Assembly: GCA_012515125.1 (NCBI GenBank)
Contig: JAAYYY010000009.1
Coordinates: forward strand, 1 to 39,071
Length of the DNA stretch: 39,071 nt
Source of the DNA: Chloroflexota bacterium
Lineage (GTDB): Bacteria > Chloroflexota > Anaerolineae > Promineifilales > Promineifilaceae
Direction: 5' to 3'
Made by a program: the position numbers and the translations under genes. Shown here one piece after another: positions 32,520-39,071 of this stretch (positions are counted from its first letter, which is position 1; each line of letters opens with the position of its first letter). Under the pieces are notes generated by a model. That model did not search any database. It saw nothing but the letters and a program-made list of their open reading frames with translations, and had not been told where the DNA came from.

Positions 32520-33205
32520 CGTCACCCATCCCTCTTCCCGCCACCCCGGCCGGCAACGGCCAGTCCGCCTCACCAAACGGCGATGAGTTCGGGCGCGTCC
32601 TGCGCGCCAGCACGACCGGTTTCGCCGTCGGCAGCCGCGTAGCCCAGCTCGAAGCGCCGAGCTTTGGCTGTATGGTCAAGGCGCAGCCTGTGGACGAGCG
32701 CGAGGCCATCTATGGCCTGATCTACGACATGAACATCGACGACGATCCGTTGATCCGCCGGCTCATTCTTGCCGAGAACCCGCGCCAGTCGGTCATCGAA
32801 GACCAGCGGCGCAACCGGCTCGTGCCCATCGAGATGAGCGTGCTGACCATCGGCTACCGGCGCAACGGGCAGTTCCACCACGGGCTGCCCCCGCGCCCGC
32901 CGCTGAACCTCGACCCGGTCCAGCTCTGCACGGACCAGGAAGAGACGATCCGCTTCACCGACCGCCCGGATTACCTGCGGCTGATCCTGCGCACGGTGGG
33001 CGGGCAGGTGCCCGTCGACCAGCTTCTCGTCGCCCACATCCTGCAGACCTATGAGAAACGGGGCAACGACGCAGCCTGGGCGCGGCGCACCATCGCCGCC
33101 CTTGTCGAGCTGTTGCGCAACGATTACGATCTGCTGACGGTCGTGCTGGAGCTGCTCAGCCAGGCGCTGCCCGGGCTGCCGGAAGTGGCGGAGCTGGCGC
33201 TATAA
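32516..33205 (+). CDS. Stand-alone HAS-barrel protein between nurA and herA
   Basis: The 229-residue protein has a Pro-rich N-terminus (about 1-22), then a segment that looks like the HAS barrel (HerA-ATP synthase barrel, about 23-120): FGRVLRASTTGFAVGSRV, FGCMVKAQP and AIYGLIYDMNIDDDP follow the same order as the barrel of HerA (FGxV, FGxxVxV, GlVyD). A helical C-terminal half (about 130-229) follows, with LLVAHILQTYEKRGNDAAWA. There is no ATPase motif. Overlap with nurA and a 16-bp gap to herA imply a shared complex; an adaptor or clamp role is inferred. The ATG at 32516 has GGAAG upstream. Confidence 0.7.
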   Translation: MTSPIPLPATPAGNGQSASPNGDEFGRVLRASTTGFAVGSRVAQLEAPSFGCMVKAQPVDEREAIYGLIYDMNIDDDPLIRRLILAENPRQSVIEDQRRNRLVPIEMSVLTIGYRRNGQFHHGLPPRPPLNLDPVQLCTDQEETIRFTDRPDYLRLILRTVGGQVPVDQLLVAHILQTYEKRGNDAAWARRTIAALVELLRNDYDLLTVVLELLSQALPGLPEVAELAL

Positions 33206-33221
33206 GTAACGGGGACACATC

Positions 33222-34934
33222 ATGGCAAACAACAACATTGGCTACGTCATCGGCGGCGGCCTGCGCGAAGGCTTTCGTGTTCGCCTGACCACCCAGGCCG
33301 AGCAGGTCCAGGAAGGCAGCTTCGTCGTCTGTGATAGCGGGCGCTGGCGCTTCTTTGGCCTGGTGACCGACCTGCAGCTGGGCGCGACCGATTCACGCTA
33401 TGCCGAAGATCAGATGGAGCGGCTGCAGCCTTCGTTCCGCAGCCTGCTGCGCGGCCAGACGCTCTACACCACGCTGGATATGTACCCGACGCTGATGCTG
33501 GACAGAGGCCCGGACCCGGATCTGGATCCAGAAGGGCGGCTGGCCTGGCTGGAGGAGAGGGACGGGCAGGCGGGGCCGCAGCCGGTGAAGACGGTGCCGG
33601 ACCATCACGCCGCCGTCCGTCTGGCGGATGAGGCCGATGTGGAAGAGATCTTTCCCGGCGACTTTATCATCGGCCATACCATCGAGCAGGGGCACCCGGT
33701 GCGGCTCGACCTGGGCCGCTTCGTCAAGCGCTCCAGCGGCATTTTCGGCGCGACGGGCACCGGAAAGAGCTTCCTGACGCGCATGGCCCTCGCCGGCATG
33801 ATGAAAGAAGACGTAGCCGGCGCGCTGGTCTTCGACATGCACAACGAGTATGGCTTCGACGACCACGACAGCGACAACAACCTGAAGGTCGCCGGCCTGC
33901 GCTCCCTCTTTGGCCCGAAGGTGCAGGTAGCCGCCCTGGGCAAAGGGGCCACGGTACGCGGCCATACGCCCGACTTCACTCTGGAGCTGGGCATGGGTGA
34001 TTTTACGACGGCCGACATTCTGCTCCTCGGCGAGGCGCTCAACCTGACGGACACCGCCGAAGTTACCCTTAACGCGCTGGCCCGTGCGTTCGGCCAGAAC
34101 TGGTTCTCCAGCTTTATGCGGCTGGAGCCGGGAGCCGTCGAGGTCGATCCTGAGACCGGAAAGTCGGTGCCCGCGGACAACTCCGTCGCCGCCTGGGCGC
34201 GGCAAAACAACGTGCAGGAAAAGGCCGCCGAAGCGCTGCACCGGCGTTTGGCGACGATAGCCAGCCGCCCCTACGTGGTCGAACAGCCGGTGAGCGACGC
34301 CGTCACAGAGATCGTCGATAAACTGGAGCACGGCCGGCACATCATCCTGAGCTTCGGCGAATATGAACGCGACCTCGACTATCTGCTCGTCAGCAACATC
34401 CTTACCCGGCGCATCCGCCAGCACTGGGTGCGCAAGACTGAGGAGCACAAGACGCATGGGGCACCGTCGCCGCGCCCGCTGGTCATCGCCGTCGAAGAGG
34501 CGCACAAGCTGCTGAACCCACACATCGCCCGGCAGACCGCCTTCGGCACCATCGCCCGCGAGCTGCGCAAATATTTCGTCACCCTGCTCATCGTCGATCA
34601 GCGTCCCTCGGGCATCGATGACGAGGTGATGAGCCAGCTCGGCACGCGCATCACCGGCTGGCTGGGCGACGAGGACGACATTCGCGCCGTGCTGACCGGT
34701 CTGGCCGGCCGGGAGCAGCTTCGCGGCATGCTCGCCCGCCTGCAGGAAAAAGAGGAAGTGCTGCTGCTCGGCTGGGGCGTCAAGATGCCGATCCCGGTAC
34801 GCTCGCGCCGCTACGATCAGGACTTCTACGACGAGATGCGGGGCCGCAAGAAGCGCGAGTCGGCCGGAGGAAGCAACGCTTTCCCCGTCATCGACGATTT
34901 TGACGACATCAACAGCGATCTGTTCGGCGCATGA
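33222..34934 (+). CDS. herA: HerA-like DNA translocase/helicase ATPase
   Basis: The 570-residue HerA/FtsK-superfamily ATPase is expected to form a hexameric ring that pumps DNA for NurA. It has an N-terminal HAS barrel (about 5-60, IGYVIGGGLREGFRVRL, FFGLVTDLQLGATD), Walker A GATGTGKS (176-183), the DMHNEYG segment (205-211) equivalent to the HerA DPxxEY motif, and Walker B VIAVEEAHKLL (421-431) with adjacent Glu residues. RELRKYFVTLLIVDQRPS is the sensor/arginine-finger region, and a C-terminal brace (about 545-570) is acidic. The ATG at 33222 has GGGGA upstream. The stop overlaps the alcohol dehydrogenase start by 4 bp. Confidence 0.9.
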   Translation: MANNNIGYVIGGGLREGFRVRLTTQAEQVQEGSFVVCDSGRWRFFGLVTDLQLGATDSRYAEDQMERLQPSFRSLLRGQTLYTTLDMYPTLMLDRGPDPDLDPEGRLAWLEERDGQAGPQPVKTVPDHHAAVRLADEADVEEIFPGDFIIGHTIEQGHPVRLDLGRFVKRSSGIFGATGTGKSFLTRMALAGMMKEDVAGALVFDMHNEYGFDDHDSDNNLKVAGLRSLFGPKVQVAALGKGATVRGHTPDFTLELGMGDFTTADILLLGEALNLTDTAEVTLNALARAFGQNWFSSFMRLEPGAVEVDPETGKSVPADNSVAAWARQNNVQEKAAEALHRRLATIASRPYVVEQPVSDAVTEIVDKLEHGRHIILSFGEYERDLDYLLVSNILTRRIRQHWVRKTEEHKTHGAPSPRPLVIAVEEAHKLLNPHIARQTAFGTIARELRKYFVTLLIVDQRPSGIDDEVMSQLGTRITGWLGDEDDIRAVLTGLAGREQLRGMLARLQEKEEVLLLGWGVKMPIPVRSRRYDQDFYDEMRGRKKRESAGGSNAFPVIDDFDDINSDLFGA

Positions 34935-35971
34935 GAGCGGCGATCTTTGATGCCTTTGCCGGGCCAATCGCCATCCGGGAACTGCCCGATCCCGAGCCGC
35001 CGCCCGACGGCGTCGTCATTCAGGTCGGCGCGACCGGCCTTTGCCGCAGCGACTGGCACGGCTGGATGGGGCACGACGCCGACGTGCACCCGCCGCACGT
35101 ACCGGGGCACGAGTTCGCGGGGCGTATCGTCGCCGTCGGGCCGGAGGTGCGCGGCTGGCAGATCGGCGAGCGGGTGACGGTACCCTTTGCCCTGGGTTGC
35201 GGCGCCTGCCCCCAATGCACCGCCGGCAACCAGCAGATCTGCGACAACTATTACCAGCCCGGCTTCACCGGCTGGGGCAGCTTTGCCGAGTACGTCGCCA
35301 TTCCCTACGCAGCGGCCAACCTCGTGCGGCTGCCTGACGAAGTCAGCGACGTGGAAGCAGCGACCCTCGGCTGCCGCTTTATCACCTCTTTCCGGGCTAT
35401 CGTCGATCAGGGCCGCCTGCGTGCGGGAGAATGGGCCGTGGTCTACGGCTGCGGCGGCGTGGGCCTCTCGGCGATTATGATCGCCCATAGCCAGGGGGCA
35501 CGGGTCGTCGCCGTAGACGTAGACGACGCGGCGCTGGCCCTCGCCCAACAGATGGGCGCAGACGCCGTGCTCAACGCGCGCATGATGGAAGACGCGCCGG
35601 CAGCGGTGGTCGAGATAACCGGCGGCGGCGCCCACCTCAGCCTCGACGCGCTGGGCAGCGCCGAGACCTGCCGCAACGCCATTCTCAGCCTGCGCAAGCG
35701 GGGGCGCCACGTACAGGTCGGGCTTCTGGGAGCGGAAGGGGGTCAGACGATGGCGCCGATAGGCCGGATCATCGCCCACGAGCTGGAGATACTCGGCAGC
35801 CACGGCATGCAAGCTCACCAGTACCCGCGCCTGCTGGGGATGATGGCGGCGGGCCGCCTGCAGCCCGGCCGGCTCGTGCAGCGCACGATCAGCCTGGAAG
35901 AGGCCCCGGAGGCGCTAGAAGCAATGGGGCGCTTCGCGCAGCCGGGCGTGACGGTGATCGATCGCTTCTAG
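34931..35971 (+). CDS. Zinc-dependent medium-chain alcohol dehydrogenase
   Basis: The 346-residue MDR-family enzyme has catalytic zinc ligands C38 (GLCRSDWHG), H60-E61 (GHEFAG) and C148, a structural zinc site C90/C93/C96/C104 (GCGACPQC ... ICDN) and the cofactor loop GCGGVG. The residue at the end of the second strand of the Rossmann fold is Asp (VVAVDVDD), favouring NAD. The substrate is not predictable. The ATG overlaps the herA stop (ATGA) with no own ribosome-binding site, so it depends on herA translation; the biochemical reason is unclear. Convergent with the panE-family gene, 30 bp away. Confidence 0.9.
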   Translation: MRAAIFDAFAGPIAIRELPDPEPPPDGVVIQVGATGLCRSDWHGWMGHDADVHPPHVPGHEFAGRIVAVGPEVRGWQIGERVTVPFALGCGACPQCTAGNQQICDNYYQPGFTGWGSFAEYVAIPYAAANLVRLPDEVSDVEAATLGCRFITSFRAIVDQGRLRAGEWAVVYGCGGVGLSAIMIAHSQGARVVAVDVDDAALALAQQMGADAVLNARMMEDAPAAVVEITGGGAHLSLDALGSAETCRNAILSLRKRGRHVQVGLLGAEGGQTMAPIGRIIAHELEILGSHGMQAHQYPRLLGMMAAGRLQPGRLVQRTISLEEAPEALEAMGRFAQPGVTVIDRF

Positions 35972-36001
35972 ATAGCCAGGAAGGCGACTGCGAACAAATC
36001 C

Positions 36002-37078
36002 TCAGCGTTCCCAATCGAGCGCCATCTCTTGCCCGGCGTACGCCTCGACATCCTGGACGAGCTGGGCCGGATTGCCATCGTAACGCTCCCAGGAGATCTC
36101 CCGCCGGGCCATCTTCAGCAGGATGTCGGCGAGTGCCGTGTTCACCGGAACCGGGATACCCAGCCGCCGGCCTTCGATGGCGACTGCTCCGTTGTGATAG
36201 ACTACTTCGTTCTTGGACTTCCCTGCCGTGAGGTCAATGTGAAAGGAGGGCATCTTGTTGCCCCGCGCCTCGCCGACTGCGCGAGTCAGGGCTCCTTTGG
36301 CCAGAAAGGCCGGGAGGCGCAGGCCGGTGACCAGCTTTCGGGCCGGCGCGCCAGGCAGATCGACTACCTTCAGGCCCAGACCGTCCATGACACGCAGCGC
36401 CTCTTCCAGCATCTCCCTCTCCAGCCGGTAAGTAGGTGCCGCTTCGTAGATAATCCGCGGGTGGCGGTTGATAATGGCCGAAGTGGCGTTGCCGATCATA
36501 TTGAGCAGCGCCTTGGACCACTTCATCGCGCGGAAGTCGCCGATGGCGCTGGTCGGGATACCCGCGTCATTGAATAGCTGGACGTAGGGCTTGATGTGCT
36601 GCTTGCGCCGGGTGGGAGCCAGCGCGAGGCCGCGGTCGCTATGTTCGACGACCACGTGGTCCGGCGTCTCGCGGCTCAGCGGTGTGGTCAGGGAGCCGGC
36701 TATAATCGTTACATCACCCAGCGCCTCCTGCACCATTTCTTCGACGCCAATGCCGTTCTGCAGCGTAATGACCGTCGGGAAGGGTCGCGGGGCGAAGGCG
36801 ACGAGCGGGTTCAGCGCCACTTCGACGTCATACGCTTTCATGGCCAGCAGAATGACATTGAAGGGAGGGTCCTGTTCCAGAACACGGCGCAATCCTGTAG
36901 CGAGCACCGGGTTAGCGCGGATGGCGCTGCCGTCGGCCTGGGTCACCCGCAGACCGGTCTCCTCCAGCAGAGCCGCCGTGTCCGGGCGAGTCAACAGGGT
37001 TACGTCGTGCCCCTTGTGGGCCAGCAGAACGCCGAAATAAGAACCAACCGCACCCGCGCCATAGACAAGGATCTTCAT
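36002..37078 (-). CDS. panE: Ketopantoate reductase (PanE/ApbA) family protein
   Basis: The 358-residue protein has the NADP-binding GAGAVG (7-12), LKVLLAMKAYD-like ILLAMKAYDVE, TLQNGIGVEE, and MKWSKALLNMIGN with the catalytic Lys, plus FHIDLTAGKSKNEVVYHNG with the Asn/Glu region. PanE reduces ketopantoate to pantoate for CoA synthesis. It is longer than E. coli PanE (303) because of extra helices around 225-260, and the family includes other reductases, so the substrate is less certain than the fold. The ATG at 37078 has GAGGTGA upstream. It follows fmt by 38 bp. Confidence 0.83.
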   Translation of the reverse strand: MKILVYGAGAVGSYFGVLLAHKGHDVTLLTRPDTAALLEETGLRVTQADGSAIRANPVLATGLRRVLEQDPPFNVILLAMKAYDVEVALNPLVAFAPRPFPTVITLQNGIGVEEMVQEALGDVTIIAGSLTTPLSRETPDHVVVEHSDRGLALAPTRRKQHIKPYVQLFNDAGIPTSAIGDFRAMKWSKALLNMIGNATSAIINRHPRIIYEAAPTYRLEREMLEEALRVMDGLGLKVVDLPGAPARKLVTGLRLPAFLAKGALTRAVGEARGNKMPSFHIDLTAGKSKNEVVYHNGAVAIEGRRLGIPVPVNTALADILLKMARREISWERYDGNPAQLVQDVEAYAGQEMALDWER

Positions 37079-37116
37079 CGCTCACCTCGTAAGACCAACC
37101 GCTGGACAGGGCCGGG

Positions 37117-38064
37117 CTACCCGCAAGCGGTTACGTCCTGTTCCAACCGGCTGCCCACAAAATCAGGATGGCCGTTGACAAACGCTTCGACGGCCATCAC
37201 CCGGCCACCGGCCGGCTGTATCTGCAGAAGCTGCAGACTGCCGGCCCCGGCCGTGACGACGATAGCGTCGCGCGTCCGGACGACTGTGCCGGGCGGCGCC
37301 TCTGGCCCATCTGCGCGGGCCCGAGCCCTGTGGACCCGGAGCCGTTCGCCCTGCCACCAGGTGTAGGCGCCAGGCCAGGGCGTCATCGCCCGCACGCGCC
37401 GCTCCAGAGCGATAGCGGGCTCCTGCCAATCCAGCTCGCCCTCCTCTTTCTTGATCATCGGCGCATAGGTGGCGGCTTGCCCGTCCTGGGGCTGGGGCAC
37501 AAGCCGTCCGGCCAGAATATCGTCCAGGTGGCGGCGGATCATCTCCGCGCCCAACGCGGCCAGCCGGTCGTGCAGCGTCTCCGCGGTGTCGTCGGGCCTG
37601 ATAGGGATCGCCTCCTGGACATAGACCGGCCCGGTGTCCAGCCCCGCGTCCATCTGCATCAGGCTGATGCCGGTTTCGGGATCGCCGGCGAGAAGGGCAT
37701 GGTGAATGGGCGACGCCCCGCGCCAGCGCGGCAGCAGCGAGGCGTGTACGTTGATACAGCCGCGCGGTGGCAGGGAGAGGATGTGCGGGCGGAGGATCTG
37801 GCCGAAGGCAGCGACCACGATCGCCTCTGGCGCCCAGGCCCGTATGGGTTCGGCCGCTTCCGGGGGCCGGAGCGAGGCGGGCTGGTAGAGAGGCACGCCG
37901 GCCTGCAGCGCGAGCTGCTTCACCGGCGAGTGGCGCAGCGTCTGTCCGCGACCGGCCGGGCGATCCGGTTGTGTGACCACGCCGGCGACCGTCTGCGTCT
38001 CGAGGAGGGTCTGCAGAACGGGGACGGCGAAATCCGGCGTGCCCATAAAGACGATTCGCGCCAT
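37117..38064 (-). CDS. fmt: Methionyl-tRNA formyltransferase
   Basis: It formylates initiator Met-tRNA using 10-formyl-tetrahydrofolate. The 315-residue protein (usual length) has an N-terminal Rossmann-like domain with VFMGTPDFAVPVL, VVAAFGQIL, the catalytic INVHASLLPRWRGASPIHHA (Asn, His) and LMQMDAGLDTGPV, then a C-terminal beta-barrel (about 210-310). The ATG at 38064 lies 6-7 bp after the -10 TAGAAT and has no ribosome-binding site, so the mRNA is probably leaderless. The def gene is not in the window. panE follows. Confidence 0.96.
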   Translation of the reverse strand: MARIVFMGTPDFAVPVLQTLLETQTVAGVVTQPDRPAGRGQTLRHSPVKQLALQAGVPLYQPASLRPPEAAEPIRAWAPEAIVVAAFGQILRPHILSLPPRGCINVHASLLPRWRGASPIHHALLAGDPETGISLMQMDAGLDTGPVYVQEAIPIRPDDTAETLHDRLAALGAEMIRRHLDDILAGRLVPQPQDGQAATYAPMIKKEEGELDWQEPAIALERRVRAMTPWPGAYTWWQGERLRVHRARARADGPEAPPGTVVRTRDAIVVTAGAGSLQLLQIQPAGGRVMAVEAFVNGHPDFVGSRLEQDVTACG

Positions 38065-38070
38065 AAATGC

Positions 38071-38098
38071 ATTCTAGCACGGCACAGAGGCCGGGCAA
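38071..38098 (-). promoter_or_regulatory. Promoter of fmt (leaderless)
   Basis: On the minus strand TTGCCC (38098-38093), a 16-bp spacer and TAGAAT (38076-38071), with TGC in front giving the extended -10 TGCTAGAAT. The transcript start is expected at or next to the A of the fmt ATG at 38064. Confidence 0.6.
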
Positions 38099-38124
38099 AG
38101 ATGGGGATCACCCGAAAGTCACGA

Positions 38125-38153
38125 TTGACGCCACTGTGCTGGCTCTCTACAAT
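38125..38153 (+). promoter_or_regulatory. Sigma-70-type promoter of the DUF4870-like gene
   Basis: TTGACG (38125-38130), a 17-bp spacer and TACAAT (38148-38153). The transcript start near 38160 gives a leader of about 62 nt with AGAAGGAGAG. Confidence 0.7.
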
Positions 38154-38221
38154 GGGCGGTAATGCTGTCCTAACACCCATCCCTGCGTATCTTGAAGCGA
38201 ACATAACAGAAGGAGAGTGAT

Positions 38222-38584
38222 ATGAACGACGAATTTAACGTGGAAAACATGGAACCGGCCGGCAAGCCGGACATGACCGACGACGACCGCTTATGGGCGT
38301 TGCTCGCCTACGTGCTCACACCGTTGATGCCCATCGTCATCATGCTGCTGGAAGACAAGAAGAACCGGCCGTTCATCAAAGCGCATAACGGTCAGGCCTT
38401 GGCCTGGGGGATCATCAGCATCGTCGGCGGTGGCATTCTGAGCGCGGTGCTCCCGTTCCTTTGCGGCCTCCCCGGCCTGGTTTTCTGGCTCGTGTCCATT
38501 TACTGGGGCTGGCAGGCCTACCAGGGCAAGATGGTGGAGATTCCCGTCGTCAGCGAGTTTGTTCGCAACCAGGGCTGGGCCTGA
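38222..38584 (+). CDS. Small DUF4870/Tic20-like membrane protein
   Basis: The 120-residue protein has an acidic N-terminus (about 1-22) and three hydrophobic segments (about 25-43, 58-78 and 82-100): WALLAYVLTPLMPIVIMLL, KAHNGQALAWGIISIVGGGI and FLCGLPGLVFWLVSIYWGW. The RPFIKAHNGQAL pattern is typical of the DUF4870 family, whose function is unknown. The ATG at 38222 has AGAAGGAGAG at good spacing. It is a single gene with its own promoter and a strong terminator. Confidence 0.87.
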   Translation: MNDEFNVENMEPAGKPDMTDDDRLWALLAYVLTPLMPIVIMLLEDKKNRPFIKAHNGQALAWGIISIVGGGILSAVLPFLCGLPGLVFWLVSIYWGWQAYQGKMVEIPVVSEFVRNQGWA

Positions 38585-38610
38585 TCGCTCTCCCTCACAG
38601 CTAGACAAAA

Positions 38611-38645
38611 AAAGCGGCGGTCACGGGTGTCGTGACCGCCGCTTT
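38611..38645. terminator. Bidirectional terminator between convergent genes
   Basis: A perfect 15-bp stem (38611-38625 with 38631-38645; arms begin AAAGCGGCGG) and a 5-nt loop GGTGT. The plus side ends in TTT then CATTT; the minus side continues into a run of seven T. It serves both the DUF4870-like gene and the last gene. Confidence 0.92.
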
Positions 38646-38668
38646 CATTTGTGACCGGCCGCCTGGCC

Positions 38669-39071
38669 CTAGCTGAGGTCGTCGTCCTCGGGCAGCGTCT
38701 CCAGGACGGTCTCCACCTTGCCCTTATACCCGCTGCCGGGCGGGTAGGGCTGGGTGCCGAAGCGGGTCAGCACCGCAGCGCCCAGGCCCACGAGGGCCAG
38801 AATCATGCCGACAAGCCAGACGCCGAAGCCGCCGCCAAAGCTGAAGGGCGGGATGAGCGACAGCACGCCGAGGCCCAATGTCAGCAGCGCCGTGCCAATG
38901 GCGGCGGTGGTCATCAGGCTGCGCCGCTTCCGTTTGAACGTGCTCAGCAGCGCGCTGCCGAAACGCTCGCCGACGGCGACCCAGCCCATGAGCAGGGCCG
39001 CGACGGGCACGAGGGTGAGCAGCCCGAGCGCCGGATAGAGCAGAATGCCAACACAGGTAACCAGCAGGACC
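38669..39071 (-). CDS. Polytopic membrane protein, C-terminal part (5' end beyond the window)
   Basis: The frame is open to the last base, so the N-terminus is outside. The visible 133 residues contain three hydrophobic segments: VLLVTCVGILLYPALGLLTL through PVAALLMGWVAVG, then TTAAIGTALLTLGLGVLSLI, then GVWLVGMILALVGLGAAVL, and an acidic tail ending LPEDDDLS. The MGWVAVGERFGSALL pattern recalls the membrane part of some bactofilin-related proteins, but that is a weak resemblance. The GTG at 39010 is an internal codon in a continuous helix, not a likely start. Confidence 0.65.
   Translation of the reverse strand, partial: VLLVTCVGILLYPALGLLTLVPVAALLMGWVAVGERFGSALLSTFKRKRRSLMTTAAIGTALLTLGLGVLSLIPPFSFGGGFGVWLVGMILALVGLGAAVLTRFGTQPYPPGSGYKGKVETVLETLPEDDDLS

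Noticed and set aside
31371-32576. 401-codon minus-strand frame opposite nurA
   Set aside because: Shadow frame crossing the nurA/HAS-barrel junction; Arg/Ala/His-rich with no domain.
33393-34967. 524-codon minus-strand frame opposite herA
   Set aside because: GC-rich shadow frame; the plus strand encodes a clear HerA with intact motifs.
34826-35818. 330-codon minus-strand frame opposite the alcohol dehydrogenase
   Set aside because: Antisense shadow; the plus strand has both complete zinc sites.
1-39071. tRNA, rRNA, CRISPR, insertion-sequence or prophage features
   Set aside because: I looked for regular repeat-spacer arrays, transposase motifs, tRNA-like cloverleafs and phage genes on both strands and saw none; a dedicated tRNA and repeat scan could still find small cases.

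Overview
This is a GC-rich, gene-dense bacterial window of 39 kb with short intergenic gaps, many ATGA-type overlaps, and GTG or TTG starts in several genes. The gene content suggests Chloroflexota, possibly Anaerolineae-like. The pointers are a MoeA fused to a periplasmic-binding-protein-like domain, membrane-anchored LysM proteins and lipoproteins with Pro/Thr-rich linkers, a DnaB-DnaD-DnaI style primosome cluster, and a chromosomal NurA/HerA pair. The lineage is inferred from family resemblance and was not tested by any search. I see no tRNA, rRNA, CRISPR, phage or insertion sequence, so this reads as core chromosome rather than an island.

Layout. 2-1861: 3' part of a moeA-PBP fusion, convergent with a minus-strand block (1858-7834) running cdaA-ybbR-der-THUMP methyltransferase-mtaB, which combines c-di-AMP synthesis, ribosome assembly and RNA modification. 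7970-11184 (minus): argF followed by a large TPR protein. 11433-12491: an unknown two-helix membrane protein with a strong terminator. 12567-15445: dgt (minus), divergent from a LysM membrane protein (plus), whose 3' end overlaps a lysR gene (minus) by 60 bp. 15446-15816: a gene-free, structured intergenic stretch. 15817-22227 (plus): an unknown protein, a family-39-type glycosyltransferase, pgk, a degenerate SDR, a 5'-nucleotidase lipoprotein and a second LysM protein. 22261-25644 (minus): dnaB-dnaD-tandem dnaC/dnaI-like loader. 25758-28129 (minus): a bifunctional-nuclease-family gene and a metalloprotease-like lipoprotein. 28342-31147 (plus): icd, thiD and a GbsR/MarR-like regulator. 31290-35971 (plus): nurA, a stand-alone HAS-barrel protein, herA and a coupled zinc alcohol dehydrogenase. 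36002-38064 (minus): fmt and a panE-family reductase. 38222-39071: a DUF4870-like membrane protein, convergent with a partial membrane protein.

Regulation visible in the sequence. Several promoters match a housekeeping sigma-70/SigA pattern (TTGACA or TTGACG, 17 bp, TAnnAT), and five genes share an extended -10 of the form TGnTAnnnT, four of them TGCTA. Candidate operators (perfect inverted repeats) lie upstream of cdaA, between dgt and lysM, upstream of lysR, and at the predicted transcript start of the GbsR-like regulator. fmt appears to be leaderless. Intrinsic terminators lie after the 11433 gene, after icd, between the bfn-like gene and dnaB, and between the last two convergent genes.

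The most interesting item is the nurA-HAS-barrel-herA operon, a DNA-end-processing module without rad50/mre11 in view, containing a separate HAS-barrel protein in addition to the HAS barrel built into HerA. Next are the in-frame duplicated helicase loader with one damaged Walker A, the SDR lacking its catalytic Tyr and Lys, and the THUMP methyltransferase lacking its catalytic motif.
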